Below are positions 35,370-44,247 of a DNA stretch of 64,000 nucleotides, one piece after another; positions within the stretch are counted from its first letter, which is position 1; every line of letters begins with the position of its first letter. The notes beneath the pieces were generated by a model that was not told where the DNA came from, searched no databases, and worked only from the letters and a program-made list of their open reading frames with translations. The DNA is taken from positions 24,097-88,096 of the forward strand of contig JAIBAX010000012.1 of the NCBI GenBank assembly GCA_019694955.1, read 5' to 3'. This DNA is from Chitinophagales bacterium. Lineage in GTDB: Bacteria; Bacteroidota; Bacteroidia; Chitinophagales; JADIYW01. A program made the translations under genes and the position numbers.

Positions 35370-36000
35370 GCGAATGTCTTTAGTACAGCGATGTGCGTAT
35401 TGCGTATTGCGACAACTTTGGGAAACTTTGTGTATGCTTAGAGGACTTTGTGATATTCCTTAACCACAAAGTACGCCAAGATTTTTCACAAAGTACACCA
35501 AGATTCCCACGTCTCCACATTTCCAAATATCTGTGAACTGTGAACTGACCACTGTGAACTTTTTAGTACAGCGATATTCGTATTGCGTACTGCGACATCT
35601 TCAAATTTTCAAATCCTCACATTTCCTAATGTCTGTGAACTGTGAACTGACCACTGTGAACCTTTTTAGTACAGCGATATTCGTATTGCGTACTGCGACA
35701 TTGGTTAAGTTTTATTGTCACTTGTAGCAAGAGCTACATATTCAAATTTTCAAATCCTCACATTTCCTAATGTCTGTGAACTGTGAACTGACCACTGTGA
35801 ACCTTTTTAGTACAGCGACATTCGTATTGCGTACTGCGACAACTTTGGGAAACTTTGTGTATGCTTATAGGACTTTGTGATATTCCTTAACCACAAAGTA
35901 CGCCAAGATTTTTCAAAAAGTACATCAATTATTAGTGCAATTAATTATTGTCTGTCGTCTATTGACCGTCGTCCGTTAACAGTCTGTGGTCTCATAAACA
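35370..36000. repeat. Intergenic repeat array (four GCG boxes bracketed by an 85-bp direct repeat)
   Basis: No gene in about 630 bp. GCG-rich 31-bp boxes (GTACAGCGATATTCGTATTG...) begin at 35383, 35566, 35669 and 35810. Between them are ATTTTCAAATCCTCACATTTC phrases, CTGTGAACTGTGAACTGACC phrases and a TTTTTAG linker. A segment starting GACAACTTTGGGAAACTTTG occurs at about 35411-35499 and again at 35838-35926, so it brackets the array; inside it ACTTTGTG and CACAAAGT (35445-35452, 35465-35472) can pair. A further hairpin TGTAGC-AAGA-GCTACA is at 35723-35738. The tail (35940-36000) has TTGACC-type words. Short frames in it are not believed to be genes. Confidence 0.85.
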
Positions 36001-36099
36001 AAATCACTACCTAATTTTGTTATGGCTTTCCCAAATATTAAGTATTCCTTAAAATTAATTTTGGTGAACATTTTAGTAGCAAAAATGTTGTTTTCATTG

Positions 36100-36107
36100 T
36101 ACCTTTG
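36100..36107 (+). promoter_or_regulatory. Candidate -7 element of the SUF operon
   Basis: TACCTTTG matches TAnnTTTG and ends 28 nt before the sufB ATG. A -33 TTG at the right distance is not evident. The element stands just downstream of the repeat array. Confidence 0.45.
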
Positions 36108-36135
36108 TCCTTATTTAGATTTTGTATAAATAATA

Positions 36136-37599
36136 ATGAGCAACGAAAATGAACTTTTAGAGGAAATCACCTCTTCGGAATATAAATACGGCTTTGTCAC
36201 CGACATCGAGAACGAATCTGCACCTAAAGGTTTGACGGAAGATACTATACGTTTTATTTCTGCAAAAAAGGAAGAACCAGAGTGGATGTTGGAATGGCGA
36301 CTAAAAGCATTCAAACAATGGCAAAAGATGACAGAACCCAAATGGCCCAATGTTCACTACCCAGCTATTGATTTTCAAGACATTATATATTACTCTGCAC
36401 CCAAGCAAAAAATTGCTTTAGACAGTTTGGACGATTTGGATCCTGAAATCCGCAAGACCTTTGAGAAACTTGGCATTTCCCTGAAAGAGCAGGAAAGGCT
36501 GGCAGGTGTGAAAGGTTCTGAGCAAATGGCAGTAGACGTGGTCATGGACAGCGTTTCTGTGAAAACAACTTTTCAGGAAGCCCTGAAGGAAAAAGGCATC
36601 ATCTTTTGTGCTATCAGCGAAGCCATCCGCGAGTATCCTGATTTAGTGAGGCAATATATAGGTTCCGTTGTTCCGGTAAATGATAATTATTATGCCGCTT
36701 TAAACAGTGCCGTTTTTAGCGATGGTTCATTTTGCTATATTCCAAAAGGTGTTCGTTGTCCGATGGAATTGAGTACTTATTTTAGGATAAATGCCGCCGG
36801 AACAGGACAGTTTGAAAGGACATTGCTCATCGCAGATGAGTCTAGTTATGTCAGCTACTTAGAAGGATGTACCGCACCCGTGAGAGATGAAAATCAACTC
36901 CATGCTGCCGTAGTAGAACTCATTGCCTTAGACAACGCCGAAATCAAATACTCTACTGTTCAAAACTGGTATCCCGGAGATAAAGACGGTAAAGGAGGGA
37001 TTTATAATTTCGTCACCAAAAGAGGTATTTGCAAAGGCAAAAATGCAAAAATATCTTGGACACAAGTAGAAACAGGTTCTGCCATCACATGGAAATACCC
37101 AAGTTGTATCTTGGCAGGTGAAAATTCTATCGGGGAGTTCTACTCTGTTGCCGTTACCAATAACGCCCAACAAGCGGATACGGGAACAAAAATGATACAT
37201 ATCGGCAATAATACCAAAAGCAGGATTGTCTCCAAAGGAATCTCTGCCGGAAAAAGCCAAAACAGCTACCGTGGATTAGTGCGTGTGTATAAAAAGGCAC
37301 AAAATGCCCGCAATTTCTCGCAATGCGATTCGCTATTGATGGGCGATACTTGTGGAGCACATACTTTTCCCTATTTGGAGGTGCACAATAAATCTGCCGT
37401 AGTAGAACATGAAGCAACGACTTCAAAAATTGGAGAAGATATTTTGTTTTACTTCCAACAGCGCGGTATCAACGAAGAAGAAGCCGTAGCAATGATTGTC
37501 AACGGCTATTGCAAAGAAGTATTGAATAAGTTGCCGATGGAGTTTGCTGTTGAAGCACAAAAATTATTAGCCATTAGTTTAGAAGGAAGTGTTGGATAA
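36136..37599 (+). CDS. sufB: Fe-S cluster assembly scaffold protein SufB
   Basis: Core scaffold of the SUF system, on which [4Fe-4S] clusters are built in complex with SufC and SufD. Its 487 residues match the usual length. [36 protein letters not shown] residues in the middle, the beta-helix segment [32 protein letters not shown] and the C-terminal [20 protein letters not shown] followed by [16 protein letters not shown] are the diagnostic SufB elements. First gene of an eight-gene operon, 25 bp before sufC. Confidence 0.96.
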   Translation: MSNENELLEEITSSEYKYGFVTDIENESAPKGLTEDTIRFISAKKEEPEWMLEWRLKAFKQWQKMTEPKWPNVHYPAIDFQDIIYYSAPKQKIALDSLDDLDPEIRKTFEKLGISLKEQERLAGVKGSEQMAVDVVMDSVSVKTTFQEALKEKGIIFCAISEAIREYPDLVRQYIGSVVPVNDNYYAALNSAVFSDGSFCYIPKGVRCPMELSTYFRINAAGTGQFERTLLIADESSYVSYLEGCTAPVRDENQLHAAVVELIALDNAEIKYSTVQNWYPGDKDGKGGIYNFVTKRGICKGKNAKISWTQVETGSAITWKYPSCILAGENSIGEFYSVAVTNNAQQADTGTKMIHIGNNTKSRIVSKGISAGKSQNSYRGLVRVYKKAQNARNFSQCDSLLMGDTCGAHTFPYLEVHNKSAVVEHEATTSKIGEDILFYFQQRGINEEEAVAMIVNGYCKEVLNKLPMEFAVEAQKLLAISLEGSVG

Positions 37600-37624
37600 A
37601 ATTAGAAGTTAGAAATTAGAAAAT

Positions 37625-38383
37625 ATGTTGAAGATTAAGGATTTAAGGGTTTCTGTAGAAGGAAAAGTCATTTTGGACGGATTTTGCATGGAAGTTAATC
37701 CGGGAGAAGTACACGCTATCATGGGACCTAACGGTACCGGGAAAAGTACTTTGGCGAATATTTTGGCAGGAAAGGAAGGCTATGATATTGAATCCGGCAC
37801 GATAGCATACAATGGGAAGGATCTACTAGCATTAGAACCTCATGAAAGGGCTTTGGAAGGTATCTTTTTGGCGTTTCAATATCCGGTAGAGATTCCGGGT
37901 GTGAGCAACGCCAATTTTTTGAAGGCTGCCATCAATGAACAAAGGAAATACAAGGGTATGGAACCGATTGCTCCGAACGATTTCTTGAAGTTGATGCGTG
38001 AAAAAATGGCTTATGTGGAAATGAAAAACGACTTCATCTCCCGCTCCGTTAATGAGGGATTTTCCGGTGGCGAAAAAAAGAGAAATGAGATCTTCCAAAT
38101 GGCGATGCTCAACCCACAACTGGCCATCTTGGATGAAACAGACTCCGGGCTGGATATTGATGCGTTAAGAATTGTTTCCGAAGGTGTTAACAAACTGAGA
38201 AGTCAAGACAATGCCTTCATCGTAATCACCCACTACCAACGCTTGTTAAACTATATTGTCCCTGACTTCGTTCATGTGCTGTATGGTGGAAAAATTGTGA
38301 AGACAGGCGGTAAAGAATTGTCTTTGGCATTGGAAGAGAAAGGATATGATTGGATTAAAAATGAAATGGAGGCACTGGTATAA
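37625..38383 (+). CDS. sufC: Fe-S cluster assembly ATPase SufC
   Basis: ABC-type ATPase of 252 residues that drives conformational change of the SufBCD scaffold. It has Walker A GPNGTGKST (about 36-44), signature FSGGEKKRNE (the GGEKKR form is specific to SufC), Walker B LAILDETDSGLD and the switch histidine in VITHYQR. It ends 1 nt before the sufD ATG. Confidence 0.97.
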   Translation: MLKIKDLRVSVEGKVILDGFCMEVNPGEVHAIMGPNGTGKSTLANILAGKEGYDIESGTIAYNGKDLLALEPHERALEGIFLAFQYPVEIPGVSNANFLKAAINEQRKYKGMEPIAPNDFLKLMREKMAYVEMKNDFISRSVNEGFSGGEKKRNEIFQMAMLNPQLAILDETDSGLDIDALRIVSEGVNKLRSQDNAFIVITHYQRLLNYIVPDFVHVLYGGKIVKTGGKELSLALEEKGYDWIKNEMEALV

Positions 38384-38384
38384 A

Positions 38385-39671
38385 ATGGAAACCACAATTG
38401 AACAACGACTTTCAGAACAGTTTAAACAACAATCAACTGCATGGAACGGTCATAGCCACTTACCCATTTATCAGTTGAAGAAACGTGCCTTCGAAACATT
38501 TTTGCAAAAAGGTCTCCCCGATAGTAGAGACGAAGCGTGGAAATATACCTATTTAAAAAAGTATCTTCAAGAAGAAACTGAAAATTTAAATAAAAACACA
38601 TATATTTTTGATTTAGAATTATTTAAATCAAATTATTTAAATAAAAAAGACAAGTATTTCTATTGGGTACTTATAGATGGTAAACTCGATGTGTCATTGT
38701 CTGATTGTTCACCCATCAATGGACTGGAATTCAATACATTACATTCAGAATCCGCTGCGCAAAATATTGAACTTCCAGAAAATGCTTTAGAACTCATTGC
38801 TTTCAGTTTAGCCAAAGAACATTTAACGCTTCATATAGATAAAATTTTTGATTCAAATAAATCAATTCAAATAATTGATATTCAAACAAATAAATCAAGT
38901 GAATTAAATAATTCATTTATTAATATTTTAATCAATAGCGAGGCGATTTGTAATATTATTTATCGTCCTATAACAACAAATGAATATGAATCTAAACTTA
39001 ATTCATTTATAAATATTGAATTGAAAAATAATTCAATATGCAATTTCACTTCAATACAAAATGTAAATAATAAATCATATTTAATTGAAAATAAATTAAT
39101 TAAACAATCAAAAGGAAGTATATTTACAAATAACCAAATAGCACTTTCCGGAGGCTTATTGAGAAATAACCTATATGCAGTACATGTAGAACAGCATTGC
39201 GAGACAAATTTGTACGGACTAACCTGTATTGCGCATCAAGACCATGTTGACCACAATACTGTTGTAGACCACGCACAACCCAATTGCGTTAGCAATGAAT
39301 TATACAAAGGCATATACGACGAAAAATCTACCGGAATATTTAATGGGAAAATTATTGTCAGAAAAGATGCCCAAAAAACAAATGCATTTCAATCTTCCAA
39401 AAATATCCTCGTTTCAGATGAAGCAACGGTAAACGCCCGCCCACAATTAGAAATATTTGCTGACGATGTCAAATGCAGTCATGGATGTACTTCCGCCCAA
39501 ATTGACGAAAAGGAACTATTTTACTTACAAAGTCGTGGCATCTCCCCTACGCTAGGAAAATCAATGTTAATGTACGCCTTTGCAGAAGATGCACTTCAAG
39601 GCATTAAGAACAGCGATTTGAAAGCCGAAATTGAACAAACTATAGCATCTAAACTCGGACTGGAATGGTAA
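38385..39671 (+). CDS. sufD: Fe-S cluster assembly protein SufD
   Basis: Partner of SufB in the SufBC2D scaffold, 428 residues. N-terminal GLPDSRDEAWKYTYLKK is the usual SufD opening. The C-terminal part has HVDHNTVVDHAQPNCVSNELYKG, FQSSKNILVSDEATVNARPQLEIFADDVKCSHG and LQSRGI, all typical. The middle (about 60-250) is asparagine-, isoleucine- and lysine-rich and strikingly more AT-rich than its neighbours. Start is the ATG at 38385, 1 nt after the sufC stop; an extension upstream in frame would overlap sufC. It overlaps sufS by 7 nt. Confidence 0.93.
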   Translation: METTIEQRLSEQFKQQSTAWNGHSHLPIYQLKKRAFETFLQKGLPDSRDEAWKYTYLKKYLQEETENLNKNTYIFDLELFKSNYLNKKDKYFYWVLIDGKLDVSLSDCSPINGLEFNTLHSESAAQNIELPENALELIAFSLAKEHLTLHIDKIFDSNKSIQIIDIQTNKSSELNNSFINILINSEAICNIIYRPITTNEYESKLNSFINIELKNNSICNFTSIQNVNNKSYLIENKLIKQSKGSIFTNNQIALSGGLLRNNLYAVHVEQHCETNLYGLTCIAHQDHVDHNTVVDHAQPNCVSNELYKGIYDEKSTGIFNGKIIVRKDAQKTNAFQSSKNILVSDEATVNARPQLEIFADDVKCSHGCTSAQIDEKELFYLQSRGISPTLGKSMLMYAFAEDALQGIKNSDLKAEIEQTIASKLGLEW

Positions 39672-40915
39672 ACACCAATATAAATATGGTTCCAACAACA
39701 TTTGATATCACTGCCATTCGGGAGCAGTTTCCGATTTTAAAAACCACCATTCATGGTAAGCCGATCGTTTATCTCGACAATGCAGCCTCCACGCAAAAAC
39801 CGCTCCGTGTTATGGAGGCAACGACAAAATACTATAGTGAACAGTATGCTAATATCCATAGAGGAGTGCATACTTTGAGTCAAATAGGTACTGAATTATA
39901 CGAAAATACCCGTTTACATGCACAACAATTTCTGCATGCCCGAAGCGAAAAAGAAATCATTTTCACCAAAGGTACTACCCATGGCATCAACCTAATTGCA
40001 TATTCTTATGCTTACCAATATTTGAAGAGTGGTGACGAAATTATTCTCTCCGAAATGGAACACCATTCCAATATCGTTCCATGGCAAATTTTACAGGCAC
40101 GACATGGGTTTGACATCAAGGTGATACCATTACAAGATAATGGCACTATAGAAATAGAAGATTTTGCAAGTCTCTTGACAGAAAAAACGAAATTAGTTTC
40201 CATAAGTTATATTTCTAATGCGCTTGGTACCGTCAATCCAATTCGTGAAATCATACAACTGGCACACGAAAATGGCACACATGTTTTGGTGGATGCAGCG
40301 CAGGCTGTACATCATATTCCGATAGATGTGCAAGCACTTGACGTTGATTTTTTAGTATGTTCCGGGCATAAAATGTATGGCCCAACCGGCACGGGTATTC
40401 TTTATGGAAAAGAATCTCTATTGGAAGCATTACCCCCGTTTGAAGGCGGTGGAGATATGATCAAACAGGTGAGTTTCAAGAAAACAACTTTCAATGATCT
40501 TCCGTTTAAATTTGAGGCCGGCACACCCAATATTGCAGGAATCGTTGCATTAGATGAAGCCTTCAAATTTTTAGATGCTGTTGGTTTTGAGCAACTCGTG
40601 CAACATGATCAAGAAATCTTATCCTATGCCACCGAAAAACTGTTGAGCATCGACGGCATGCGAATCATAGGAACAGCCCCTGAAAAAGTGGGTGTTGTAT
40701 CATTTCTATTAGGCAATCTTCACCCTTATGATGTTGGTGTTATCTTGGACAACCTAGGCATAGCCATACGTACTGGACACCATTGCACACAACCTATTAT
40801 GGATAGGTTCGGCATCCCCGGCACTTGTCGTGCATCCTTCGGGATTTATACCACCAAAGAAGAAATCGACAGCCTTTACAATGGGTTATTAAGAGCAAAA
40901 AAAATGTTGAGTTAA
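39665..40915 (+). CDS. sufS: Cysteine desulfurase SufS
   Basis: PLP enzyme of 416 residues that takes sulfur from cysteine for SufE and the SUF scaffold. YLDNAASTQKP, MEHHSNIVPW, DAAQAVHH, the PLP lysine in CSGHKMYGPTGTG and RTGHHCTQP are the group II signatures; the persulfide cysteine is the C of GTCRAS. Start at 39665 overlaps the end of sufD (ATGGTAA). The ATG at 39686 is a good alternative and would remove the first seven residues. Its stop shares a base with the sufE start. Confidence 0.95.
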   Translation: MVNTNINMVPTTFDITAIREQFPILKTTIHGKPIVYLDNAASTQKPLRVMEATTKYYSEQYANIHRGVHTLSQIGTELYENTRLHAQQFLHARSEKEIIFTKGTTHGINLIAYSYAYQYLKSGDEIILSEMEHHSNIVPWQILQARHGFDIKVIPLQDNGTIEIEDFASLLTEKTKLVSISYISNALGTVNPIREIIQLAHENGTHVLVDAAQAVHHIPIDVQALDVDFLVCSGHKMYGPTGTGILYGKESLLEALPPFEGGGDMIKQVSFKKTTFNDLPFKFEAGTPNIAGIVALDEAFKFLDAVGFEQLVQHDQEILSYATEKLLSIDGMRIIGTAPEKVGVVSFLLGNLHPYDVGVILDNLGIAIRTGHHCTQPIMDRFGIPGTCRASFGIYTTKEEIDSLYNGLLRAKKMLS

Positions 40916-41343
40916 TGGAAACCATCGATAAAATCCAACAAGACATCATCGAAGACTTCAGCATGTATGAAGATTGGGCAGATAAGTATGAGTATATTAT
41001 AGAAATGGGCAAAACGCTTGCGCCATTGGAAGAAAAATATAAAACAGAAGACTATAGAATACATGGCTGCCAGTCACAAGTATGGTTACATGCCGATTTT
41101 GATGGTAAAAACATACATTTCCATGCAGATAGCGATGCATTTATCACTAAAGGTCTTATTGCACTTTTGGTAAAAGTACTATCAGGACATGCTCCTAAAG
41201 CGATTATCGATATCGACTTATACTTTTTAAGTGAGATAGGACTGAAAGAACACCTCTCTCCAACACGTGCCAATGGATTAGCTTCTATGGTAAAACAGAT
41301 GAAAACGTATGCCTTGGCATATCAAACAAAACAAGTGAGTTAA
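40915..41343 (+). CDS. sufE: Cysteine desulfuration protein SufE
   Basis: Sulfur acceptor of 142 residues that takes the persulfide from SufS and passes it on to SufB. The DFSMYEDWADKYEYIIEMGK opening and RIHGCQSQVW, with the acceptor cysteine, are diagnostic. The start codon overlaps the sufS stop (TAATG), favouring this ATG over longer frames inside sufS. One nt separates it from the next gene. Confidence 0.95.
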   Translation: METIDKIQQDIIEDFSMYEDWADKYEYIIEMGKTLAPLEEKYKTEDYRIHGCQSQVWLHADFDGKNIHFHADSDAFITKGLIALLVKVLSGHAPKAIIDIDLYFLSEIGLKEHLSPTRANGLASMVKQMKTYALAYQTKQVS

Positions 41344-41344
41344 G

Positions 41345-41662
41345 ATGGAAAAGTCATTTGTAGAAATTAAAGATGAAATCATAACGGCGTTGCAGACCAT
41401 CTACGACCCGGAAATTCCGGTTAATATTTATGAACTGGGGCTAATCTATGAAGTAAATGTAGATCCTGCCAACAACGTGCATGTTTTGATGACGCTTACT
41501 TCGCCCTCCTGCCCTGCTGCTGGAAGCCTGCCTGGAGAAGTGGAAGTGAAGGCAAAGAGTGTGGAAGGCGTAAAAAATGTCGAAGTAGAAATCACTTTCG
41601 ACCCACCATGGAGCGATGAGCTGATGTCTGAAGCAGCAAAACTAGAATTAGGTTTTTTATAA
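41345..41662 (+). CDS. DUF59/MIP18-family Fe-S assembly protein (SufT-like)
   Basis: A 105-residue protein of the MIP18/DUF59 family. IYDPEIPVNIYELGLIYEV near the start and MTLTSPSCPAAGSLPGEVE with C56, the conserved reactive cysteine, identify it; the FDPPWS end is also typical. Bacterial SufT-type proteins support Fe-S maturation, and the eukaryotic relatives CIAO2A/B act in cluster delivery to target proteins. It lies in the suf operon, 1 nt after sufE. A WD40 protein two genes downstream suggests a delivery complex. Confidence 0.9.
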   Translation: MEKSFVEIKDEIITALQTIYDPEIPVNIYELGLIYEVNVDPANNVHVLMTLTSPSCPAAGSLPGEVEVKAKSVEGVKNVEVEITFDPPWSDELMSEAAKLELGFL

Positions 41663-41711
41663 ACGTTTACTATCATTTAAAATTTATCATTCAACATTAA
41701 AAATTAATAAT

Positions 41712-42128
41712 ATGTATCCGATTCAATTAACACAACCGATGGCATTAGAGCTGGAACAAGTGGGATTCAAGTCCTTAAAAACAGCAGAAGAAGTAGAGGA
41801 AGTACTTTCACAGCAAGAAGGAACGACTTTAGTTGTTGTGAATTCTGTGTGTGGCTGCGCCGCCGCCAATGCGCGTCCTGCTGCCATTACTGCCATTAAA
41901 AACGAGTTTAAACCTGATAATTTAGTGACCGTATTTGCCGGAGTTGATAGTGAGGCTGTACAAAAAGCCAGGAGTTACTTTGTGCCATACCCACCATCAT
42001 CACCCTCCATGGCATTATTTAAAAACGGAGAACTCGTGCATTTCATTGAGAGACATCAAATTGAAGGTCGTCCGGCACAGTTGATTGCCAATAACCTCAT
42101 CGCCGCTTTCAACGAATTTTGTTCGTAA
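41712..42128 (+). CDS. Bacilliredoxin, BrxA/BrxB (YphP/YqiW) family
   Basis: A 138-residue thioredoxin-fold protein with a C-G-C motif in NSVCGCAAANARPA (about 46-48), which is diagnostic of bacilliredoxins; these remove bacillithiol from mixed disulfides. VTVFAGVDSEAVQKAR and YPPSSPSMALFKNGELVHFIERHQIEGR are the other conserved parts. It follows the DUF59 gene by 49 bp. Its place in the suf operon suggests protection or repair of Fe-S assembly thiols, and points to bacillithiol as the low-molecular-weight thiol of this organism. Confidence 0.92.
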   Translation: MYPIQLTQPMALELEQVGFKSLKTAEEVEEVLSQQEGTTLVVVNSVCGCAAANARPAAITAIKNEFKPDNLVTVFAGVDSEAVQKARSYFVPYPPSSPSMALFKNGELVHFIERHQIEGRPAQLIANNLIAAFNEFCS

Positions 42129-42142
42129 CATCATGAAAAGCA

Positions 42143-43063
42143 ATGCTTGATTTGAACATCAGCGATATTCAAATAAGAGGCGTCATGATGGGGCATGCCG
42201 ACGGTATTTATGCTTTATCTGCGGACAAGGAGGGGAATTTATTCTCCGGTAGTGCCGATAAATTTGTCGCACAATGGGATTTGAATACCTTTACTTTTAC
42301 AAATCCGTTGGCAAAAACCGAAGGAAGCATCTATGCCATTTCCCTGTTAAGTGGGCATCGCATGGTCATTGGCGCCAATGATGGTTTCATTTATGTATTG
42401 GATTACAAACAGAAAAAGGTTATCCGAAGCTTCAAGTTTCATACTAAACCCGTTTTTGATATCATTCAAGACAACAGTAAGTCGTTGGTTTTTGTAGCGG
42501 GGGGTGATGGCTCCTTTTCAGTTTGGGACACCAAAACATGGAAGGTGAAACACGCCTTCAATCTTTCCGATAAAAGCATTCGTTGTCTTGCATTAATACC
42601 TGATAAAAATTGGATGGCCACAGGATTAAGCGACCACACCATCCGTATTTTCGACCTGAATAATTTCAGAGAAATACAGGTATTGGAAGGTCATGATAAT
42701 TCTGTCTTTTCGCTCTGTTATCACCATGGAAATTTGTATTCCGGCGGCAGAGATGCTTATCTCAATCAATGGAAACTGGAGGGCGATGCTTTTGTACGCA
42801 CCTTACACGTTCCGGCGCATAATTATACGATTAACCATATTTTGGCGCATCCGCAACTGCCCTTATTGGCTACGGCATCCAGAGATAAAACCATCAAAAT
42901 CTGGCATGCAGAGACATTGGAGTTGCTAAAGGTATTGAATAAAGAAAAATTTGAAGCTGCCCACAGTCATTCTGTAAATAAATTGCTGTGGAAGGATGAA
43001 CATACGCTTATTTCTTGTGGTGATGACAGGAAGTTAATTGTTTGGAACGTTCAAATACAATAA
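42143..43063 (+). CDS. Seven-bladed WD40 beta-propeller protein of the SUF operon
   Basis: A 306-residue protein without a signal peptide, so cytosolic. Seven WD-like units can be counted, ending at about residues 45, 86, 128, 170, 210, 254 and 301 (AQWD, YVLD, SVWD, RIFD, NQWK, KIWH, IVWN), most preceded by a GH/AH dipeptide as in GHADGIYAL, EGHDNSVFS and PAHNYTIN. One protein thus makes one complete propeller. It is the last suf-operon gene, 14 nt after the bacilliredoxin, and the operon terminator overlaps its stop codon. It resembles in architecture and size CIAO1, the WD40 subunit of the eukaryotic Fe-S targeting complex. That analogy is inference. Confidence 0.88.
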   Translation: MLDLNISDIQIRGVMMGHADGIYALSADKEGNLFSGSADKFVAQWDLNTFTFTNPLAKTEGSIYAISLLSGHRMVIGANDGFIYVLDYKQKKVIRSFKFHTKPVFDIIQDNSKSLVFVAGGDGSFSVWDTKTWKVKHAFNLSDKSIRCLALIPDKNWMATGLSDHTIRIFDLNNFREIQVLEGHDNSVFSLCYHHGNLYSGGRDAYLNQWKLEGDAFVRTLHVPAHNYTINHILAHPQLPLLATASRDKTIKIWHAETLELLKVLNKEKFEAAHSHSVNKLLWKDEHTLISCGDDRKLIVWNVQIQ

Positions 43064-43088
43064 AAAAGGCGGCATTGCCGCCTTTTTT
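43062..43088. terminator. Bidirectional intrinsic terminator
   Basis: A6-GGCGGC at 43062-43073, loop ATT, GCCGCC-T6 at 43077-43088: a perfect G/C-rich stem continuing into complementary A and T runs, so it works on both strands. It overlaps the WD40 stop codon and lies 20 bp from the end of the convergent lipoprotein gene. Confidence 0.9.
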
Positions 43089-43108
43089 ATTACACCTTTT
43101 TATAACCG

Positions 43109-43885
43109 TTATGGAAAAAGATGATTCCATATTTGTTTAACGGCTTCGCCTGCTGAGGCACCTAAACCTCCGCCTAATGCACCTATCACTACTCCACCAC
43201 CTGTAACAGCTGCAGTAATAGCACCTCCAACTGCTCCCGCTAAGTCAGCACCGGCAGTTTTTTTCCAGTTAAACCATCTGCCATTCTCATAGATATCATG
43301 GAACCAATTGCGGTCATTATACCAATATTTCAATGAATTTGAATAAATACTATAACTGGCCTTTAGTGCTTGCTTTTCCTTTTTACTTAAAACGGTTAAA
43401 CCAATTTTATAGGAATCTCTAGTCAACTTAATAATCGTTCTATAATCTTCATTATTTTCAAGAATATCATACCAACTCAACACAATCTTCTTAAACTCTG
43501 GACTTGCTTGCAGCGCTTCCACTTGTTTTCTGTAATCTACAATTTCATACGGATTGGTGTAGTGTTCTTCAAAATATTTTTCCAACAATGCCTCATCCAC
43601 TTCTTGTCCTGAAGCCACCATAAATGCCTTTAGGTCAGAAATAACTAACTTCTTAATTTCTTCAAATAATGCCGGGTCTCCTCCCCTTTGTGCATAATGA
43701 TAGGTCTTTTTAATTTCCGCGATTCTGTTTTCATAGATAAAATCTAGCCCTTCATTGTGTAAGGTTCCAATTCTGGCAATTTGCGCATCATTCTCTTCAT
43801 TTGGAGTGATGGAAACATCTTTCTGACAAGACCACATCAGCAACACTCCCAACATAACCGTGAATAATTTTTGTACTCTTTTCAT
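43109..43885 (-). CDS. Lipoprotein with glycine-rich C-terminal segment
   Basis: A 258-residue lipoprotein. The ATG at 43885 gives the signal MKRVQKLFTVMLGVLLMWSC followed by Q-K-D; longer in-frame versions would add 26 residues without a signal. Residues about 30-200 are charged and helical. The last 45 or so are dominated by small residues with G-x-x-x-G repeats (GAVGGAITAAVTGGGVVIGALGG... with further Gly/Ala), a glycine-zipper-like membrane-inserting segment. No family was recognised. Glycine zippers occur in outer-membrane lipoproteins and in bacteriocins, so either role is conceivable. Confidence 0.7.
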   Translation of the reverse strand: MKRVQKLFTVMLGVLLMWSCQKDVSITPNEENDAQIARIGTLHNEGLDFIYENRIAEIKKTYHYAQRGGDPALFEEIKKLVISDLKAFMVASGQEVDEALLEKYFEEHYTNPYEIVDYRKQVEALQASPEFKKIVLSWYDILENNEDYRTIIKLTRDSYKIGLTVLSKKEKQALKASYSIYSNSLKYWYNDRNWFHDIYENGRWFNWKKTAGADLAGAVGGAITAAVTGGGVVIGALGGGLGASAGEAVKQIWNHLFP

Positions 43886-43960
43886 AAAATAAGTTTTTAT
43901 TTGCCTTGTTCTTTTTACGATATGTACGGGTTTACAAGGACTTGTTTTCCCGATATTATT

Positions 43961-43968
43961 CAAAAATA
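43961..43968 (-). promoter_or_regulatory. Candidate -7 element of the glycine-zipper lipoprotein gene
   Basis: On the minus strand TATTTTTG matches TAnnTTTG, 75 nt before the ATG at 43885, which would leave a normal leader. The -33 element is not clear. Confidence 0.35.
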
Positions 43969-44247
43969 TAATATTATGTAATATGTTGTATGTCTATACA
44001 CAACATATCACTATTTTTGGTTATGCGATATTTTACAAAAAAAAAGTGTTAGACTTTGTGACGAAAGGAAATTATACAAAATAGCTATGGGGCACGGAAT
44101 TTTTCTCCCGCAAACGTAGTAAAAACTACGTTGAGAACAGAGAAATGATTACAGAAATAGATATGAAGTAGAATTTTCTTGCAGTAAATTTCAAATGCTT
44201 TTTATGGGTTTAAGACTATTTCAAAACAATTTCATAATTTTACCACT
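43969..44247. other. Gene-free region with one short hairpin
   Basis: No gene recognised. A perfect 8-bp inverted repeat with an AAAA loop, AACGTAGT-AAAA-ACTACGTT, lies at 44113-44132. It may be a leftover terminator or a short RNA element; nothing else was seen. Confidence 0.45.

Noticed and set aside
35533..35727. A 64-codon frame within the repeat array
   Set aside because: It is made entirely of repeat words (the translation repeats itself), so it is not a gene.
35566..35840. Repeat spacing around 35566, 35669 and 35810 looked at first like a CRISPR array
   Set aside because: The 31-bp boxes are spaced irregularly (103 and 141 bp), the intervening sequence is itself repeated rather than unique, and no cas gene is nearby.
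36928..37426. Minus-strand frames opposite sufB
   Set aside because: Antisense of a strongly conserved gene, with no signal or domain.
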